From Nocardioides sp. R-C-SC26 (lineage in GTDB: Bacteria > Actinomycetota > Actinomycetes > Propionibacteriales > Nocardioidaceae): DNA of 64,000 bases. The stretch is taken from NCBI RefSeq assembly GCF_021246465.1, contig NZ_JAHRHK010000001.1, forward strand, positions 286,060-350,059, in the 5' to 3' direction. This document shows positions 62,559 through 64,000 of this stretch, one piece after another (positions within the stretch are counted from its first letter, which is position 1; each line of letters starts with the position of its first letter). The notes beneath the pieces are model-generated. The model was given only the letters and a program-made list of their open reading frames with translations, did no database searches and was not told the DNA's origin. The position numbers were made by a program, and so were the translations under genes.

Positions 62559-63428
62559 ATGACCACCCTTCCGACCGCCCCGATGCTGCGGATCGCTCTG
62601 CCCAACAAGGGATCCCTGGCACAGGCGGCCTCCGAGATCCTCCGCGAGTCCGGCTACCGGCAGCGAGAGGACTCCAAGCAGCTCGTGCTGTCCGACCCCG
62701 AGAACGGCGTCGAGTTCTTCTACCTGCGCCCGCGCGACATCGCCCTGTACGTGGGGGAGGGCACCCTCGACGTCGGGATCACCGGCCGTGACCTCCTCCA
62801 CGACTCCGGTGCGACCGCAGCCGAGGTGCGCACGCTCGGCTTCGGGCGCAGCACCTTCTGGTTCGCCGGTCCGACGGGCCGCTTCTCCGATGTCACCGAC
62901 CTCGAGGGTCAGCGCATCGCGACCTCCTACGTCGGCGTGGTCGAGGCCTACTTGCGCTCTCGCGGTGTCGAGGCGAGCGTCATCCGTCTCGACGGCGCCG
63001 TCGAGACCAGCATCCAGCTCGGCGTCGCGGACGCGATCGCCGATGTCGTCGAGACCGGCGCGACGCTGCGGCGGGCGGGCTTGGCGACCTTCGGAGAGCC
63101 GGTTCTCCAGAGCGAGGCGGTGCTCATCGCCCGCCCCGCCGTCGAGCTCCCGGACGCGTTCGAGGTGTTCAAGCGCCGCCTCGAGGGCGTCCTGGTCGCG
63201 CGCAGCTACGTGATGATGGACTACGACATCGCCGAGACCGACGTCGCCGCGGCGGTCGAGTTGACCCCCGGCATCGAGGGTCCCACCGTGTCGCCGCTGC
63301 GGCGTGAGGGCTGGGTCGCGGTCCGGGCGATGGTGCCGCGGGCAGGGGCCCAGCGACTGATGGACGAGCTCTACGACCTCGGTGCGCGCGGCATCCTGCT
63401 CACCGACATCCACGCCTGCCGCCTCTGA
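62559..63428 (+). CDS. hisG: ATP phosphoribosyltransferase, long form
   Basis: A 289-residue enzyme catalysing the first, feedback-inhibited step of histidine synthesis. The catalytic domains show LRIALPNKGSLAQAASEILRESGY, VGEGTLDVGITGRDLLHDSG and DGAVETSIQLGVADAIADVVETGATLR. The C-terminal 80 residues (VMMDYDIAETDVAAAVELTPGIEGPTVSPL) form the regulatory domain of the long form that binds histidine, so no hisZ is needed. The start at ATG 62559 adds eight residues before the core; ATG 62583 is an alternative. Confidence 0.95.
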   Translation: MTTLPTAPMLRIALPNKGSLAQAASEILRESGYRQREDSKQLVLSDPENGVEFFYLRPRDIALYVGEGTLDVGITGRDLLHDSGATAAEVRTLGFGRSTFWFAGPTGRFSDVTDLEGQRIATSYVGVVEAYLRSRGVEASVIRLDGAVETSIQLGVADAIADVVETGATLRRAGLATFGEPVLQSEAVLIARPAVELPDAFEVFKRRLEGVLVARSYVMMDYDIAETDVAAAVELTPGIEGPTVSPLRREGWVAVRAMVPRAGAQRLMDELYDLGARGILLTDIHACRL

Positions 63429-63483
63429 CGCGACTGCGATCGGACCACCGATGACGCCCCAGCCCGGACAGTCAGGAGACACC

Positions 63484-63906
63484 GTGCCGCTTCCCCGCAC
63501 ATGGCGCCCGATCGGCCCCCGCATCGCCGGCATCGCCTCGGCTGCGGCACTGACGGTGATCATGGCGCTGCTCTGGTTCGGCTTCGACGACGAGACGCGA
63601 GCCGCCGTCACGCCGTTTCAGCGCGGCACGGTGATCGCGATGTTCGCGCTCGGCTTCTCCTGCCTCTATGCCATGGCGCGATCCCGGGTGGAGGCGCGCG
63701 AGGACGGGATCACCGTCGTCAACGGCTTCAGGCGTCGCGAGCTGGAGTGGCCGCAGGTCGTCGCCGCTCACCTAGGCCGGGGAGCGCCGTGGGCCACCCT
63801 CGACCTCGCGGACGGCACCACCCTCAGCGCGATGGGCATCCAGAGCTCCGACGGTGCGCGCGCCCGGACGGCGATCAGCGAGCTGCGCGCGCTGGTCGAC
63901 CGCTGA
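63484..63906 (+). CDS. PH-domain-like two-helix membrane protein
   Basis: A 140-residue protein. Two membrane segments (residues 13-31 and about 46-62) are followed by a short beta-rich domain, REDGITVVNGFRRRELEWPQVVAAHLGRGAPWATLDLADGTTLSAMGIQ, the pattern of bacterial PH-like membrane proteins commonly found after hisG in actinobacteria. Function unknown. The GTG at 63484 is preferred because AGGAG lies five bases before it; ATG 63451 would add 11 residues and has no ribosome binding site. Confidence 0.82.
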   Translation: MPLPRTWRPIGPRIAGIASAAALTVIMALLWFGFDDETRAAVTPFQRGTVIAMFALGFSCLYAMARSRVEAREDGITVVNGFRRRELEWPQVVAAHLGRGAPWATLDLADGTTLSAMGIQSSDGARARTAISELRALVDR

Positions 63907-63942
63907 CCGGTCTGGAAGGGCCTCGCTGAGCTGACTCGAGCC

Positions 63943-64000
63943 TCAGGTGGGGGACAGGACGCCGTCGACGACGAGCAGGTCGGCGCGCTCGCGCACCCGG
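63943..64000 (-). CDS. C-terminal end of a minus-strand gene (partial)
   Basis: On the minus strand the frame is open from the right edge to a TGA at 63945-63943, giving about 18 residues ending LLVVDGVLSPT. The codon pattern fits coding DNA. Too short to identify. If real, it converges on the preceding gene with 36 bases between the two stops. Confidence 0.35.
   Translation of the reverse strand, partial: RVRERADLLVVDGVLSPT

Overview
This window is high-GC DNA with dense, mostly rightward genes, many GTG starts, one-to-four-base stop/start overlaps and several leaderless promoters. The gene set (mihF, DUF6167-type protein, RelA next to a DUF349 protein, degenerate PriA, stand-alone LigD polymerase) and the order alaS-ruvX-mltG-aroE-aroC-aroK-aroB-aroQ-efp-nusB, pyrR-pyrB-pyrC-carA-carB-pyrD-pyrF-mihF-gmk-rpoZ-coaBC-metK-priA-def-fmt-rsmB-rpe-rib point to a chromosomal region of an actinobacterium, most likely Propionibacteriales (Nocardioidaceae-like). 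The family placement is an inference from gene order and repeats, not from a search.

Layout. 1-5117: end of secD, secF, apt, relA, then a repeat-rich convergent spacer. 5118-10473: DUF349 protein (minus strand), metallo-beta-lactamase-fold hydrolase, hisS, aspS. 10474-17032: a five-gene oligopeptide/dipeptide-type ABC importer in the order permease C, binding protein, permease B, ATPase D, ATPase F. 17019-28633: rarA, two small membrane/unknown proteins, alaS, ruvX, mltG and the shikimate genes with a prepilin peptidase between aroE and aroC. 28634-33989: efp, nusB, then three accessory genes (disulfide oxidoreductase-like flavoprotein, ParA/MinD-like ATPase, DapB-like dehydrogenase) where Streptomyces has bldD. 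33990-44593: the pyrimidine operon, led by a PyrR-binding RNA loop at the ribosome binding site and interrupted by a lactate 2-monooxygenase-like gene. 44590-55964: a lipoprotein, mihF, gmk, rpoZ, coaBC, metK, priA, a second lipoprotein, def, fmt, an MmcQ/YjbR protein and rsmB. 55985-57580: a minus-strand SRPBCC protein under a KstR-like palindrome, and the LigD polymerase domain. 57592-63906: rpe, an FMN riboswitch with the riboflavin operon, hisE, hisG and a PH-like membrane protein; a minus-strand gene enters at the right edge.

How the genes work together. Most of the window is core metabolism: shikimate (chorismate) synthesis, de novo UMP synthesis, riboflavin synthesis, CoA and SAM synthesis, aminoacylation, initiator-protein maturation (def/fmt), stringent response and protein export. 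I saw no phage genes, transposase, CRISPR array, tRNA or rRNA, and no convincing new multi-gene system. The parts most worth a second look are regulatory or structural: a KstR-type palindrome in front of the SRPBCC gene, the PyrR loop, a leader palindrome before mihF, a hairpin-rich 300-base spacer between metK and priA, a four-copy 31-bp tandem repeat after relA, a possible leaderless mini-ORF before efp, and the ParA-like ATPase with a long disordered N-terminus.
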